Assembly: GCF_000515235.1 (NCBI RefSeq)
Contig: NZ_KI911558.1
Span: forward strand, 1,959,466 to 2,023,465
From: Synechococcus sp. CC9616
GTDB taxonomy: Bacteria; Cyanobacteriota; Cyanobacteriia; PCC-6307; Cyanobiaceae
Length of the DNA: 64,000 bases
Direction: 5' to 3'
Shown: piece by piece, positions 9,194-17,742 of the stretch
How positions within the stretch are numbered: position 1 is the stretch's first letter
Layout: every line of letters starts with the position of its first letter
Notes under the pieces: generated by a model
Told to the model about the DNA's origin: nothing
Databases searched by the model: none
Seen by the model: only the letters and a program-made list of their open reading frames with translations
Position numbers and translations under genes: made by a program

Positions 9194-10077
9194 TCCATCG
9201 CCTGACCTACACCTATGACGCCCATGTGAGCCTTGGTGAACAGCGGCTGTGTTTACGTCCAAGAGGACAAGGCCATCAGCGCTTGATTGAGCATCGCCTG
9301 ACAGTCACTCCACAACCGTCCCACAGTCATGACCTTCTTGCTGCGAGTGGCGATGCCATCCAGCGTGTGCGGTTTCTTGCTACCACCGATCAACTCAAGA
9401 TCGAGGCCAGCAGCCTGGTGGAAACCATCTCATCAGCACCCCTGCTGGACTGCTTCAACGGATTGGAACCTCCGCTTCCCTATCCAAAAGGTCAACTGAA
9501 TTCAGATCTACAAGGAGCTTTGGCGGGCTGGCTTCCGAACGGACAGCACGACCCATCTGCCGTTGAGTTAGCGCAGGACGCACTGATGGGAAGCAACCAA
9601 CAGGCCATTCCCTTCCTGCAACAGCTGATGGAGATGATTCAGGATCGCGTCAAGTACACCAAACGCCATGTTGGCCCAGCATGGCCAGCAGGTCGAACGC
9701 TGAGGGAGCGCGTGGGCTCATGCAGGGATTTGGCATGGCTCATGGTCGAGTCCTGCAGAACCGTGGGATTACCGGCTCGCTTCGTCAGCGGATATCACCT
9801 GGCCGATCCAGCACCGGACAACTACGACCTGCATGCCTGGGCTGAGGTTTATCTCCCGGGCGCTGGATGGCGGGGATTTGATCCGAGCGCAGGCCAGGAA
9901 ATCAACGATCGTTACATCGTCTTGGCGACATCATCAAAACCAGTCTTAACAGCAGCTGTCAGTGGGACATTCAGTGGGCCCCCTGGTACAAAAAGTGAGC
10001 TGATCTGGTCGATCAAGGCAACGGTTGATGGTGGCCAAGCAACGCCATCGTTAACTACAACCGCTCAAGCCGCTTGA
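9178..10077 (+). CDS. Transglutaminase-like cysteine peptidase family protein
   Basis: The 299-residue protein has an N-terminal beta region (RLTYTYDAHVSLGEQRLCLRPR) and a transglutaminase-like core. The catalytic triad is visible: Cys in RVGSCRDLAW, His in DLHAWAEVYLPGAGW, and Asp in GFDPSAG. There is no signal peptide, so it should act in the cytoplasm. Related proteins in such operons are thought to cleave or rearrange peptide or amide bonds made by the ATP-grasp partner; this is inference. It is the third gene of the operon and its end overlaps the convergent cupin gene by 13 bases. Confidence 0.88.
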   Translation: MRAQLVHRLTYTYDAHVSLGEQRLCLRPRGQGHQRLIEHRLTVTPQPSHSHDLLAASGDAIQRVRFLATTDQLKIEASSLVETISSAPLLDCFNGLEPPLPYPKGQLNSDLQGALAGWLPNGQHDPSAVELAQDALMGSNQQAIPFLQQLMEMIQDRVKYTKRHVGPAWPAGRTLRERVGSCRDLAWLMVESCRTVGLPARFVSGYHLADPAPDNYDLHAWAEVYLPGAGWRGFDPSAGQEINDRYIVLATSSKPVLTAAVSGTFSGPPGTKSELIWSIKATVDGGQATPSLTTTAQAA

Positions 10078-10592
10078 AGCTCAGGCCAGAGCTGTGGCTT
10101 TGGAGCTGATACAGATGTAACGGCCATCAGCGCAGGAATATCGGCACTGTTGTAAACACGGAATTCATCAACCAATGACACCCCAGGCTCACGCACGGCT
10201 TGATTGAGAACGACAGAGCCATCGGGATCAGAGATCGAACGATGAAAAGTGCCGGGTGGGATGCGAAGAATATCTCCACCGCTGTCCAAACGGACGATAT
10301 GAAACGGGTCGGACCAGGCCAGATTCACCAGATAAAACGTGCGACCCCCACTTGCAGCCAGAAGATTGTCTTCTTGGTGCGGATGAAGATAGAACTGCCA
10401 AGCTCCAGTCTTGGGGTCGTCAGGAGGGCTGACTGCGGGCCCGGAGTGCACAACAAGGTCCCTGGCGTTGGATGAACCCACCGTCACATCGAAAAATCTG
10501 ACGGCTGGAGTATCCCGGAAACGCTTGCATGGCAAACGTTCAAACATTGATTTAACCCGTAAAACCAGAACCGAAAACTCTTTAGAGAACAA
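10065..10592 (-). CDS. Predicted cupin-fold protein of unknown function
   Basis: The frame encodes up to 175 residues; a start at 10547 (MFERLPCKRF) would give 160. Two cupin-like motifs are visible: FYLHPHQEDNLLAASGG with paired histidines, and ILRIPPGTFHRS. This suggests a small double-stranded beta-helix that may hold a metal. No pathway can be named. It converges on the transglutaminase gene and is divergent from the carbonic anhydrase gene, with 65 bases between the two starts. Confidence 0.6.
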   Translation of the reverse strand: MFSKEFSVLVLRVKSMFERLPCKRFRDTPAVRFFDVTVGSSNARDLVVHSGPAVSPPDDPKTGAWQFYLHPHQEDNLLAASGGRTFYLVNLAWSDPFHIVRLDSGGDILRIPPGTFHRSISDPDGSVVLNQAVREPGVSLVDEFRVYNSADIPALMAVTSVSAPKPQLWPELQAA

Positions 10593-10657
10593 TCCTCAAG
10601 AAGGCCGTCGTCGTTGCGACGGTTTTCACACGAAACTGGTCTGATGACATTTCAAAG

Positions 10658-11392
10658 ATGCCCGAGCGACCCGTGACCATCAGGCGACGCTCCTTTTTGC
10701 TCGGCACAGGACTGACAGCCCTAGGCCTGACTGGCGACAACCTCGGGGCATCCCCTGCCGAAGCGCAGGAAACGCCACGGTCGTGTCGTCCTGAGGATCC
10801 CCTGCAAGCGTTGAAACAGGGCAACGAACGCTTTGCTGCCGTTTGGCAAAGCAAGAACAGGGCTTCAACAGCAGACGAGAGGGCCAAGGTGATGGCCAGC
10901 ATGTGGCTCCACAACTGCTTTCTGCCATCAAGCGTTTTAGACGAAGGGCAGGCACCTTGGGCCACGATCCTCACCTGCGCGGATTCACGCGTCTCTCCGG
11001 AATGGGTTTTCGACGCTGCCCCCTCTGATCTGTTCGTCATCCGCAGCGCAGGCAACACGGCGTTTGACGAAGCCATTGCCTCGATGGAATACAGCGTTGA
11101 TGTTCTTGAGACCCCGCTGATCATGGTGATGGGCCACAGTTCGTGTGGCGCAGTGGGTGCTGCTCGGAGCAACAGACCCCTGAGCCCACTGCTGGAGCGG
11201 CTCGTGGATCCAATCCGACGCTGTCTCAACCCGGAGGAAGACCTGGAGGCGTCGGTGAAACGCAATGCCTTAAATACGGCTCAGCAATTGACCAGGAAGA
11301 GTGAACTACTAAGAAAGGCAGTGTCCGAAAACAAACTCCGGATCGTTGTCAGTTATTTCAATATTGGCGATGGCATCGTGAACCTGGTCTGA
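10658..11392 (+). CDS. Beta-class carbonic anhydrase with Tat signal
   Basis: Zinc enzyme interconverting carbon dioxide and bicarbonate. The 244-residue protein begins with a twin-arginine leader (IRRRSFLLGTGLTALGLTG), so it is probably exported folded to the periplasm. The zinc and catalytic residues are in CADSRVSPEWVFD (Cys, Asp, Arg) and GHSSCGAV (His, Cys). The core LFVIRSAGNTA is typical of beta-class enzymes. External carbonic anhydrase in a cyanobacterium would serve inorganic carbon uptake. It has its own divergent promoter region, and the AT-rich decayed region follows. Confidence 0.9.
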   Translation: MPERPVTIRRRSFLLGTGLTALGLTGDNLGASPAEAQETPRSCRPEDPLQALKQGNERFAAVWQSKNRASTADERAKVMASMWLHNCFLPSSVLDEGQAPWATILTCADSRVSPEWVFDAAPSDLFVIRSAGNTAFDEAIASMEYSVDVLETPLIMVMGHSSCGAVGAARSNRPLSPLLERLVDPIRRCLNPEEDLEASVKRNALNTAQQLTRKSELLRKAVSENKLRIVVSYFNIGDGIVNLV

Positions 11393-11444
11393 GAGGATGG
11401 CCTTACTCTTACGAACACGATGCGGCAAATGTGATGACTTAATT

Positions 11445-12003
11445 CAATACCAAACGAGCATCAAAAAAACACTCTGGATTCATGCATGCCCTCACAAAAC
11501 AGCAAGCACATACATCATTAAAAACCTCAGACGAAACAAGTCATTGCTATAGAAATATGGCACTCTTATTGCGCAAAACAACATAAAAAACTCGCATCAT
11601 CTTATTCACAAAGACTGGAACTACTTCGATCAGCAACTCAAAAATATTCCCCGAAAATTCATCAGTGCCTACTAAGCAGAGAAACTCTGCTTACACGAAT
11701 AGTAAAGCCAAGTTTTTTGAACCCTTGATCGACCTTGCTTCGCAGAATGGTTTTCGATTGAGTCTGATCGTTGTCCTCCGGGATCAGGCAGATTGGATTC
11801 ATTCAACGTCGCGCATCAAATACACCGCTTTCAGGAAAAGGGCTCATTCAGTCAGTACAGAAAATCCATTCAAAAACGCAACCGTTTCAGCGGCGTCGAT
11901 TACACCAACAAGTTTGAGGCGATCACATGCAGCCCTGAGATCCAAACAGTTTTTATTCCATTAAGTAGCAGAGCCAGGATTACAGATCCGAATCACATCT
12001 GAA
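11445..12003 (+). pseudogene. Decayed sulfotransferase-like gene
   Basis: Pieces of one protein appear in two frames. Bases 11475-11516 encode WIHACPHKTASTY, close to the HxGxHKTGTT nucleotide-binding motif of sulfotransferase-like proteins. That frame is stopped by TAG at 11550 and TAA at 11673. From about 11700 the next frame reads FRLSLIVVLRDQADWIHS, a typical 3'-phosphate-binding strand. From about 11810 the first frame resumes with EKGSFSQYRKSIQKRN, FSGVDYTNKFEAI and VFIPLS. At least two frameshifts plus stops make a functional product unlikely. The region is AT-rich compared with both neighbours. Boundaries are approximate. Confidence 0.6.
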
Positions 12004-12006
12004 CAG

Positions 12007-13050
12007 TCAGCCACCTAAGTAAGCCATTTCTTGACGACGTTGTCCGTGGCTTGAGCAACCTCGTTCCTCGCTGTAGCGATCCTCGCGAGCGATCCAGAGG
12101 TCACGAATTGCATTCATTAATCCGTCCTCATCAATCAGAGGCTGAAGCCAGGGACGCAGATCCTTTCCCTGAGTTGCAAAGAGGCAAGTGAAGGCCATCC
12201 CATCGGCAGCCACCCTGAGCCGGTTGCAATCACCGCAAAACGGTTCACTAATCGAGGCGATCGTGGCGACCTGACCTTTCCCGTCGCTGAAACGCCAGCG
12301 GTTGGCGGTGCTGCCAACGGCTCGTCCCATGGGTTGAATAGCCCAATGTTGACGGACCCTGGCCAGCATCTCGGAAGCCGTGAGCACCTGGTCCTGATGC
12401 CAGTCGTTGCGATGCCCAACATCCATAAATTCGATGAACCGCAACTCGATGCCATAACGCCGGGCCAAACGAGCCAACGGAATCAGCTGATCCTCGTTGT
12501 GGTGTCGCTGGATCACGCTGTTGATCTTGAGTGCACCCTGGCTGGGGTCAAAACCTGCATCCAACGCGGCATCTAAACCCGACAGCACCCGATCAAACAA
12601 ATGGGCCGCGGTGTCCGGCATTCCTGCCATACGAACGAACCCATCGCTGTCGGCCGCATCGAGACTCAGGGTGATGCGATCCAAACCCGATTGACGAAGA
12701 GCGAAGGCTCTCTCTCGGCTGAGCAGGACTCCGTTGCTGGTGAGGGCCACCTCCTGGAGACGAGACAAGGGATCCTGTGGATCAGAACGGCCAAGTGTGA
12801 TCGCTTGCAGCAGGGGTTCCAGCTGATGGCTCAACAAGGGCTCCCCGCCGGTTAAGCGCAGAGACTGCAGCCCCAGCCGGCATGCAGCGCGGATCACAGC
12901 AATCTGCGCCTGGAGATTCAACCGATTCGACGGTTCATCATCAGAGGGACAGCAATAGGTGCAAGACAGGTTGCAGCGAGCTGTCAGCGACAGGCGCAAC
13001 ACGCCCAGCGGACGCCCAAAACGGTCCTGACTCTGACTACACGTGCTCAT
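12007..13050 (-). CDS. moaA: GTP 3',8-cyclase MoaA
   Basis: Radical SAM enzyme for the first step of molybdenum cofactor synthesis, converting GTP to 3',8-cyclo-GTP. The N-terminal cluster motif is in ARCNLSCTYCC (CxxxCxxC), followed by LTGGEPLL. The C-terminal cluster cysteines are in EPFCGDCNRLRVAADG and FTCLFA. The ATG at 13050 (MSTCSQSQDRFGRPL, 347 residues) is preferred over the longer frame to 13086. It overlaps the end of mobA by 14 bases. The final GG pair common in MoaA is visible as YLGG at the end. Confidence 0.96.
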   Translation of the reverse strand: MSTCSQSQDRFGRPLGVLRLSLTARCNLSCTYCCPSDDEPSNRLNLQAQIAVIRAACRLGLQSLRLTGGEPLLSHQLEPLLQAITLGRSDPQDPLSRLQEVALTSNGVLLSRERAFALRQSGLDRITLSLDAADSDGFVRMAGMPDTAAHLFDRVLSGLDAALDAGFDPSQGALKINSVIQRHHNEDQLIPLARLARRYGIELRFIEFMDVGHRNDWHQDQVLTASEMLARVRQHWAIQPMGRAVGSTANRWRFSDGKGQVATIASISEPFCGDCNRLRVAADGMAFTCLFATQGKDLRPWLQPLIDEDGLMNAIRDLWIAREDRYSEERGCSSHGQRRQEMAYLGG

Positions 13051-13654
13051 CAGACAAGGCTGCCAAATCCTCCGGACAGTTGGCATTGAGAAGTGCTTGA
13101 GCAGGCAGCGACACGGGTCGGTACGGGATGCAGTTCAACCAGGCATGCCAACTCCATTCTTCTCCTTTCAATTGAGAAACAAGTGTCGACTGGAAAGGCG
13201 AACCGGACGGGTAAATCCCCAGAAGAGGCTGCAATTGCTCTCCGTCATGGGCCACAGCCGCAACTTGAGGTTCCATCGCCCAAACCTTGATCAGACATCG
13301 CAGAACCTCCGTGGTGAGTCTTGGCATGTCGACGGGCAACACCATCACAGGTTGATTCATGTCCGGCGACAGAACCTGAGCCATTGCCTGCAAAGGGCCG
13401 TTGCAGGAACGCGGATCCTGGAGAAATGAGACCCCATCGCGACAACGAACCATCTCTGCATGATCTGCATGACCGCTGACAACCACAACAGGCAAGGCAA
13501 GGGCGGAGAGCTGATCCAGAAGAACTGTCAACCAAACGCCGCCTCGTGGATGCGGCATCAGAGCCTTATCCCTACCCATCCTCCGGCTCATCCCACCACA
13601 AAGAAGACAGGCTGAAAGGCGAACTTCGCGTCGATGTTTTGGAATAACAACCAT
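13037..13654 (-). CDS. mobA: Molybdenum cofactor guanylyltransferase MobA
   Basis: MobA adds GMP to molybdopterin, making the guanine dinucleotide form. The 205-residue protein has the nucleotidyltransferase signature LLCGGMSRRMGRDKAL near residues 17-32, then VVVSGHADHAEM and VLPVDMPRLT with the metal-binding Asp. It is transcribed leftward ahead of moaA with a short overlap. The start at 13654 fits the family length. Both genes serve NarB just downstream on the other strand. Confidence 0.92.
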   Translation of the reverse strand: MVVIPKHRREVRLSACLLCGGMSRRMGRDKALMPHPRGGVWLTVLLDQLSALALPVVVVSGHADHAEMVRCRDGVSFLQDPRSCNGPLQAMAQVLSPDMNQPVMVLPVDMPRLTTEVLRCLIKVWAMEPQVAAVAHDGEQLQPLLGIYPSGSPFQSTLVSQLKGEEWSWHAWLNCIPYRPVSLPAQALLNANCPEDLAALSDEHV

Positions 13655-13752
13655 TGAAGTAGCAACCGCAACAAAAACAGGGTCGACAAAGAATGCTGAT
13701 CAACAGAATTAGCAAGGCAAATGTTTGAACTGAACCTGAGCGAAGGCATTCA

Positions 13753-13794
13753 GTAACAAAGGCCACATTTCAAGAGCCTCCGGAATTGTTTACT
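13753..13794 (+). promoter_or_regulatory. Possible NtcA-activated promoter of nrtP (degenerate site)
   Basis: A degenerate NtcA-type half-conserved palindrome GT-N10-AC lies at 13753-13766 (GTAACAAAGGCCAC). Exactly 22 bases further is TTTACT at 13789-13794, a 4-of-6 match to a -10 box. That arrangement fits a class II NtcA promoter for nrtP, whose ATG is at 13887. The site lacks the full GTA-N8-TAC, so this is a weak call. A second GT-N10-AC match occurs near 13663. Confidence 0.3.
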
Positions 13795-13886
13795 ACTCAA
13801 CGTTGGGCGGACAATTTTTCAGGACCGTCTCGTCAAACCACGGGTGCTGCACTTTTGAAACCCGGGGCTCAAAGTATCTTTTACCC

Positions 13887-15428
13887 ATGCTTGGCGACCT
13901 CTGGTCATTCCAGGGGAGATATAGAACTCTTCATCTCACCTGGTTCGCCTTTTTTCTGACGTTCGTCGTCTGGTTCAATCTCGCCCCTCTCGCGACAACA
14001 GTTCGAGCCGATCTGAACCTTGATATCGGTCAGATCCGCACCGTTGCCATCTGCAACGTGGCCCTCACCATCCCGGCCCGCGTGCTGATCGGGATGCTCC
14101 TAGACAAATTCGGACCCCGGATCACCTATTCCTCGATCCTGGTCTTCTCTGCAATTCCCTGTCTGCTGTTTGCTTCAGCGCAGGATTTCAACCAGCTCGT
14201 CGTCGCTCGACTGCTGTTGTCCATCGTTGGTGCCGGCTTCGTGATCGGCATCCGCATGGTGGCCGAATGGTTCCCGCCAAAAGAGATTGGATTGGCCGAA
14301 GGCATCTATGGCGGCTGGGGCAACTTCGGCTCCGCTTTCTCGGCCCTCACCATGGTGGCCCTCGCTGGCTTCCTCTCCTTTTCAGGGGGATTCACACTTC
14401 CCACAGGCGACATTCTGAATTGGCGCGGTGCCATCGCACTCAGCGGCATTGTTTCAGCCGTGTACGGCGTCTTCTACTTCTTCAGTGTTACTGATACGCC
14501 ACCAGGCAAAAGCTATCAACGTCCAGCAAGAACAGCAGGCCTGGAAGTCACCTCCATTCGTGATTTCTGGGGTCTCATCGGAATGAATGTGCCCTTCGCA
14601 GCCATTCTCTGTGTGCTGTGTTGGCGTCTAAAAAAGGTCGGTTTTCTCACCGAATCCACCTATCCCCTGGCTCTTGCAGCCGTGGGTCTGTGGTTTGCTT
14701 TTCAGACGTGGGGAATCATTCGCACCAACCGCGAATTGCTCAGCGGATCCAAGATCTATCCGAAAGAAGACCGCTACGAGTTTCGACAGGTCGCCATTCT
14801 CGAGCTCACTTACATCGTGAACTTCGGCTCCGAACTGGCCGTGGTCTCGATGCTGCCGACCTTCTTTGAAACCACCTTCGATCTGCCGAAGGCCACTGCC
14901 GGCATCCTGGCCTCCTGCTTCGCCTTCGTGAACCTGGTGGCCCGCCCTGCCGGTGGTCTGATCTCCGACAGCGTTGGCAGTCGCAAGAACACCATGGGCT
15001 TCCTCACCGCCGGTCTCGGCGTGGGTTACCTGGTGATGAGCATGATCAAGCCGGGCACCTTCAGCGGCACCACCGGCATCATCGTGGCCGTGTTGATCAC
15101 CATGCTCGCGTCGTTCTTCGTGCAGTCCGGTGAAGGCGCAACCTTCGCGCTTGTGCCCCTGGTGAAGCGTCGTGTCACCGGACAGGTGGCTGGCCTGGTG
15201 GGCGCTTACGGCAACGTTGGTGCTGTGACTTACCTGACCATTTTCAGCCTCCTGCCGATGTGGATGGGCGGCGGCGGTGAACCCACGCCTGAGGTGATCG
15301 CAGCCTCCAACAGCGCCTTCTTCCAGGTGCTGGGCGTTGCCGGTTTGATCGTTGCTTTCTTCTGCTTCTTCTTCCTCAAGGAGCCAAAAGGATCCTTCGC
15401 AGAGCTGCACGAAGGCGAAACGGCCTGA
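13887..15428 (+). CDS. nrtP: MFS nitrate/nitrite permease NrtP
   Basis: Inner-membrane nitrate/nitrite transporter of the major facilitator superfamily, 513 residues, about twelve membrane helices. The nitrate porter signatures are visible: GWGNFGSAFSALTM near residues 145-160 and FVNLVARPAGGLISDS near 350. MFS family loop motifs such as LDKFGPRITYSS are present. The ATG at 13887 (MLGDLWSFQGRYRTLHL) is preferred over the longer frame from 13803. Marine cyanobacteria typically use this permease rather than the NrtABCD ABC system. narB follows after 82 bases that contain a hairpin. Confidence 0.95.
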   Translation: MLGDLWSFQGRYRTLHLTWFAFFLTFVVWFNLAPLATTVRADLNLDIGQIRTVAICNVALTIPARVLIGMLLDKFGPRITYSSILVFSAIPCLLFASAQDFNQLVVARLLLSIVGAGFVIGIRMVAEWFPPKEIGLAEGIYGGWGNFGSAFSALTMVALAGFLSFSGGFTLPTGDILNWRGAIALSGIVSAVYGVFYFFSVTDTPPGKSYQRPARTAGLEVTSIRDFWGLIGMNVPFAAILCVLCWRLKKVGFLTESTYPLALAAVGLWFAFQTWGIIRTNRELLSGSKIYPKEDRYEFRQVAILELTYIVNFGSELAVVSMLPTFFETTFDLPKATAGILASCFAFVNLVARPAGGLISDSVGSRKNTMGFLTAGLGVGYLVMSMIKPGTFSGTTGIIVAVLITMLASFFVQSGEGATFALVPLVKRRVTGQVAGLVGAYGNVGAVTYLTIFSLLPMWMGGGGEPTPEVIAASNSAFFQVLGVAGLIVAFFCFFFLKEPKGSFAELHEGETA

Positions 15429-15465
15429 ACCATCTCTTTCCGCAACATGCTGATGTTGCTCAACG

Positions 15466-15500
15466 ACCCGGAGCTTCGGCTCCGGGTTTTGTTCTTGTTT
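15466..15500 (+). terminator. Rho-independent terminator between nrtP and narB
   Basis: A 9-base-pair stem ACCCGGAGC / GCTCCGGGT closed by the stable TTCG tetraloop occupies 15466-15487. It is followed by a T-rich run (TTTGTTCTTGTTT). It lies 38 bases after the nrtP stop and ends about 10 bases before the narB ATG. It may terminate most nrtP transcripts or attenuate read-through into narB. Confidence 0.8.
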
Positions 15501-15510
15501 CAGTCCCCGC

Positions 15511-17742
15511 ATGTCGAACTCACCCCGCAGCGTGCGCAGCCAATGCCCTTACTGCGGAGTGGGCTGCGGTCTTGAGTTGATGCCTCCAGCGGTCAAAGGC
15601 CAGGCCGTGAAACGGGACGCTGAAGGCAATCCGATGTGGACAGCCCGGGGAGATCGGCAGCATCCCTCCAATCTCGGGCAGGTTTGCATCAAAGGGGCCA
15701 CCGTCGGCGAAACCCTGGCCCCTGGAAGGCTGCGCCAACCTCTGTTCCGCAAAAAGCTCGAGGACGACTTCGCACCGATCAGCTGGAACGAGGCCCTCGA
15801 AACAATCACCGGACACATTCAGGCGAGCGTGACCAAGCGCGGCAACGCCGATGGCATCGCCATGTACGGCTCCGGTCAGTTCCACACAGAGGACTACTAC
15901 CTGGCCCAGAAACTGCTGAAAGGCGCACTGGGCACCAACAATTTCGATGCCAACTCGCGCCTCTGCATGAGCTCAGCGGTGGCGGGCTATACCCGCAGCC
16001 TGGGATCCGATGGTCCTCCCTGTAGCTACGAGGACCTCGACCACTGCACGGTGGCGTTTCTGATCGGCACCAACACCGCCGAGTGCCATCCGGTGCTGTT
16101 CCAGCGCCTGCTGAAGCGAAAACGAAAAAACCCAGGCAGCGTGAAGATTGTGGTGGTGGATCCACGCCGCACCGACACCGCCAAAGCCGCCGACATCCAT
16201 CTCCCGATTGCACCGGGCAGCGACCTGGCTCTGCTGCATGGCATCGCCCACCTGGTGCTGCGGGAGAACGGCCAGGATCCGGCCTTCATCGACGACCACA
16301 CCGAGAATTACGACGCCTTTTTTGACGTCGCCGCCCGCTGGACCCCAAGGCGGGTTGCCCTGCACTGCAATATCCCCGAAAAACGCCTGCGGGACGTAGC
16401 GCAGCTGTTTCATCGACGCGAGAAGCTTCTCAGCCTCTGGTCGATGGGGGTGAACCAACGCCGTGAAGGAACGGCGGTGGTGCAGGGATTGATCAACCTG
16501 CATCTACTCACCGGCCAGATCGGCAAGGAAGGGGCCGGCCCTTTTTCCCTCACCGGCCAGCCGAATGCCATGGGCGGGCGCGAGGCCGGAGGGTTGTCTC
16601 ATCTGTTGCCGGGCTACCGGTTGATTACCGATGCGGATGATCGTGCCGAGGTTGAGCAGGCCTGGCAGCTGCCCAAAGGATGGATCAATCCAAAACCAGG
16701 CTTGGCGGCATGGCAGCAGATCGAGGCGATGGAACAGGGCGCACTGGATCTGTGGTGGGTGGCTGCCACCAACCCCCTGGTCAGCCTCCCCGATCTCGAG
16801 CGGGTGAAGTCAGCCATGCACAGGTGCCCACTGGTGGTGGTGAGCGAGGCCTACGCCGACTCGGAAACCTCGCATTACGCCCACCTGCTGCTGCCAGCGG
16901 CCCAGTGGAGTGAGAAGGCCGGTGCCATGACCAATTCCGAACGACGGGTGACCTATTGCCCTGCCTATCGACGCCGATTCGGCGAAAGCCGGCCCGACTG
17001 GGAGGTTTTTGCTGACGTGGGGCGCCGCTTGGGCTATGGCGAACATTTCAGCTTCGATTCAGCGGCCGCGGTCTACGCCGAATTCACCGCGCTGACCCGA
17101 GGACGCCTCTGTGACGTCAGTGGACTGAGCCACGAGCTGCTTGAACAGGACGGACCCCAGCAGTGGCCTTACCCCCATGGCAGCACCCCAAGCACAGTGG
17201 CGAAACGCCTCTACGAAGACCATCAGTTCGCCACCCCCAGCAAACGCGCCCGCTTCAGCACCGATCAACCGCTCGGGCTGGCGGAACCCCCCTGCGAGAC
17301 CTACCCACTGGTGCTGACGGTGGGCCGCTACCTGGAGCAGTGGCACACGATGACGCGCACCGGCAAGGTTGAGCGGCTGATGAAACAGCATCCCGAACCG
17401 CTGCTGGAGATTCACCCAGGTGACGCGCAGGATCTGAAGCTGATCAACGGCGAACTGGCGGCGATCAGCTCGCGCCGCGGCCACCTCACCGCCACTGTGA
17501 AAGTGACTGATCGCATTCGGCGTGGATCGGTCTTCTTGCCGATGCACTGGGGATTCACCCAGGAGAAGGCCTGCGAGGCCAACACCCTGATGCACGACGA
17601 GGCCTGCCCGGTGTCGAAGCAGCCAGAACTCAAAGCCTGTGCAGTGATCGTGGCACCGGCCGTTTCGGTGGTGAAGCCCGTTGAGCAGCAGAAAGGCAGG
17701 CTGGAGGCTCTGCGGCGGCTGATTACACCAGCACTTCGCTGA
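15511..17742 (+). CDS. narB: Ferredoxin-nitrate reductase NarB
   Basis: Cytoplasmic assimilatory nitrate reductase, reducing nitrate to nitrite with electrons from ferredoxin. The 743-residue length is normal. The [4Fe-4S] cysteines are in CPYCGVGC (residues 12-19) and VCIKG near 50. The molybdenum ligand Cys is in SRLCMSSAVAGY near 155. LTGQPNAMGGREAGG and the C-terminal LPMHWGF are typical of molybdopterin-binding domains. Its 3' end overlaps narM on the opposite strand by 20 bases. Cofactor genes surround it on both sides. Confidence 0.98.
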   Translation: MSNSPRSVRSQCPYCGVGCGLELMPPAVKGQAVKRDAEGNPMWTARGDRQHPSNLGQVCIKGATVGETLAPGRLRQPLFRKKLEDDFAPISWNEALETITGHIQASVTKRGNADGIAMYGSGQFHTEDYYLAQKLLKGALGTNNFDANSRLCMSSAVAGYTRSLGSDGPPCSYEDLDHCTVAFLIGTNTAECHPVLFQRLLKRKRKNPGSVKIVVVDPRRTDTAKAADIHLPIAPGSDLALLHGIAHLVLRENGQDPAFIDDHTENYDAFFDVAARWTPRRVALHCNIPEKRLRDVAQLFHRREKLLSLWSMGVNQRREGTAVVQGLINLHLLTGQIGKEGAGPFSLTGQPNAMGGREAGGLSHLLPGYRLITDADDRAEVEQAWQLPKGWINPKPGLAAWQQIEAMEQGALDLWWVAATNPLVSLPDLERVKSAMHRCPLVVVSEAYADSETSHYAHLLLPAAQWSEKAGAMTNSERRVTYCPAYRRRFGESRPDWEVFADVGRRLGYGEHFSFDSAAAVYAEFTALTRGRLCDVSGLSHELLEQDGPQQWPYPHGSTPSTVAKRLYEDHQFATPSKRARFSTDQPLGLAEPPCETYPLVLTVGRYLEQWHTMTRTGKVERLMKQHPEPLLEIHPGDAQDLKLINGELAAISSRRGHLTATVKVTDRIRRGSVFLPMHWGFTQEKACEANTLMHDEACPVSKQPELKACAVIVAPAVSVVKPVEQQKGRLEALRRLITPALR

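Noticed and set aside
14628-15512. Long antisense frame opposite nrtP (294 codons)
   Set aside because: Composition is dominated by His, Gly and Gln from reading a GC-rich membrane protein backwards; no recognisable motif.
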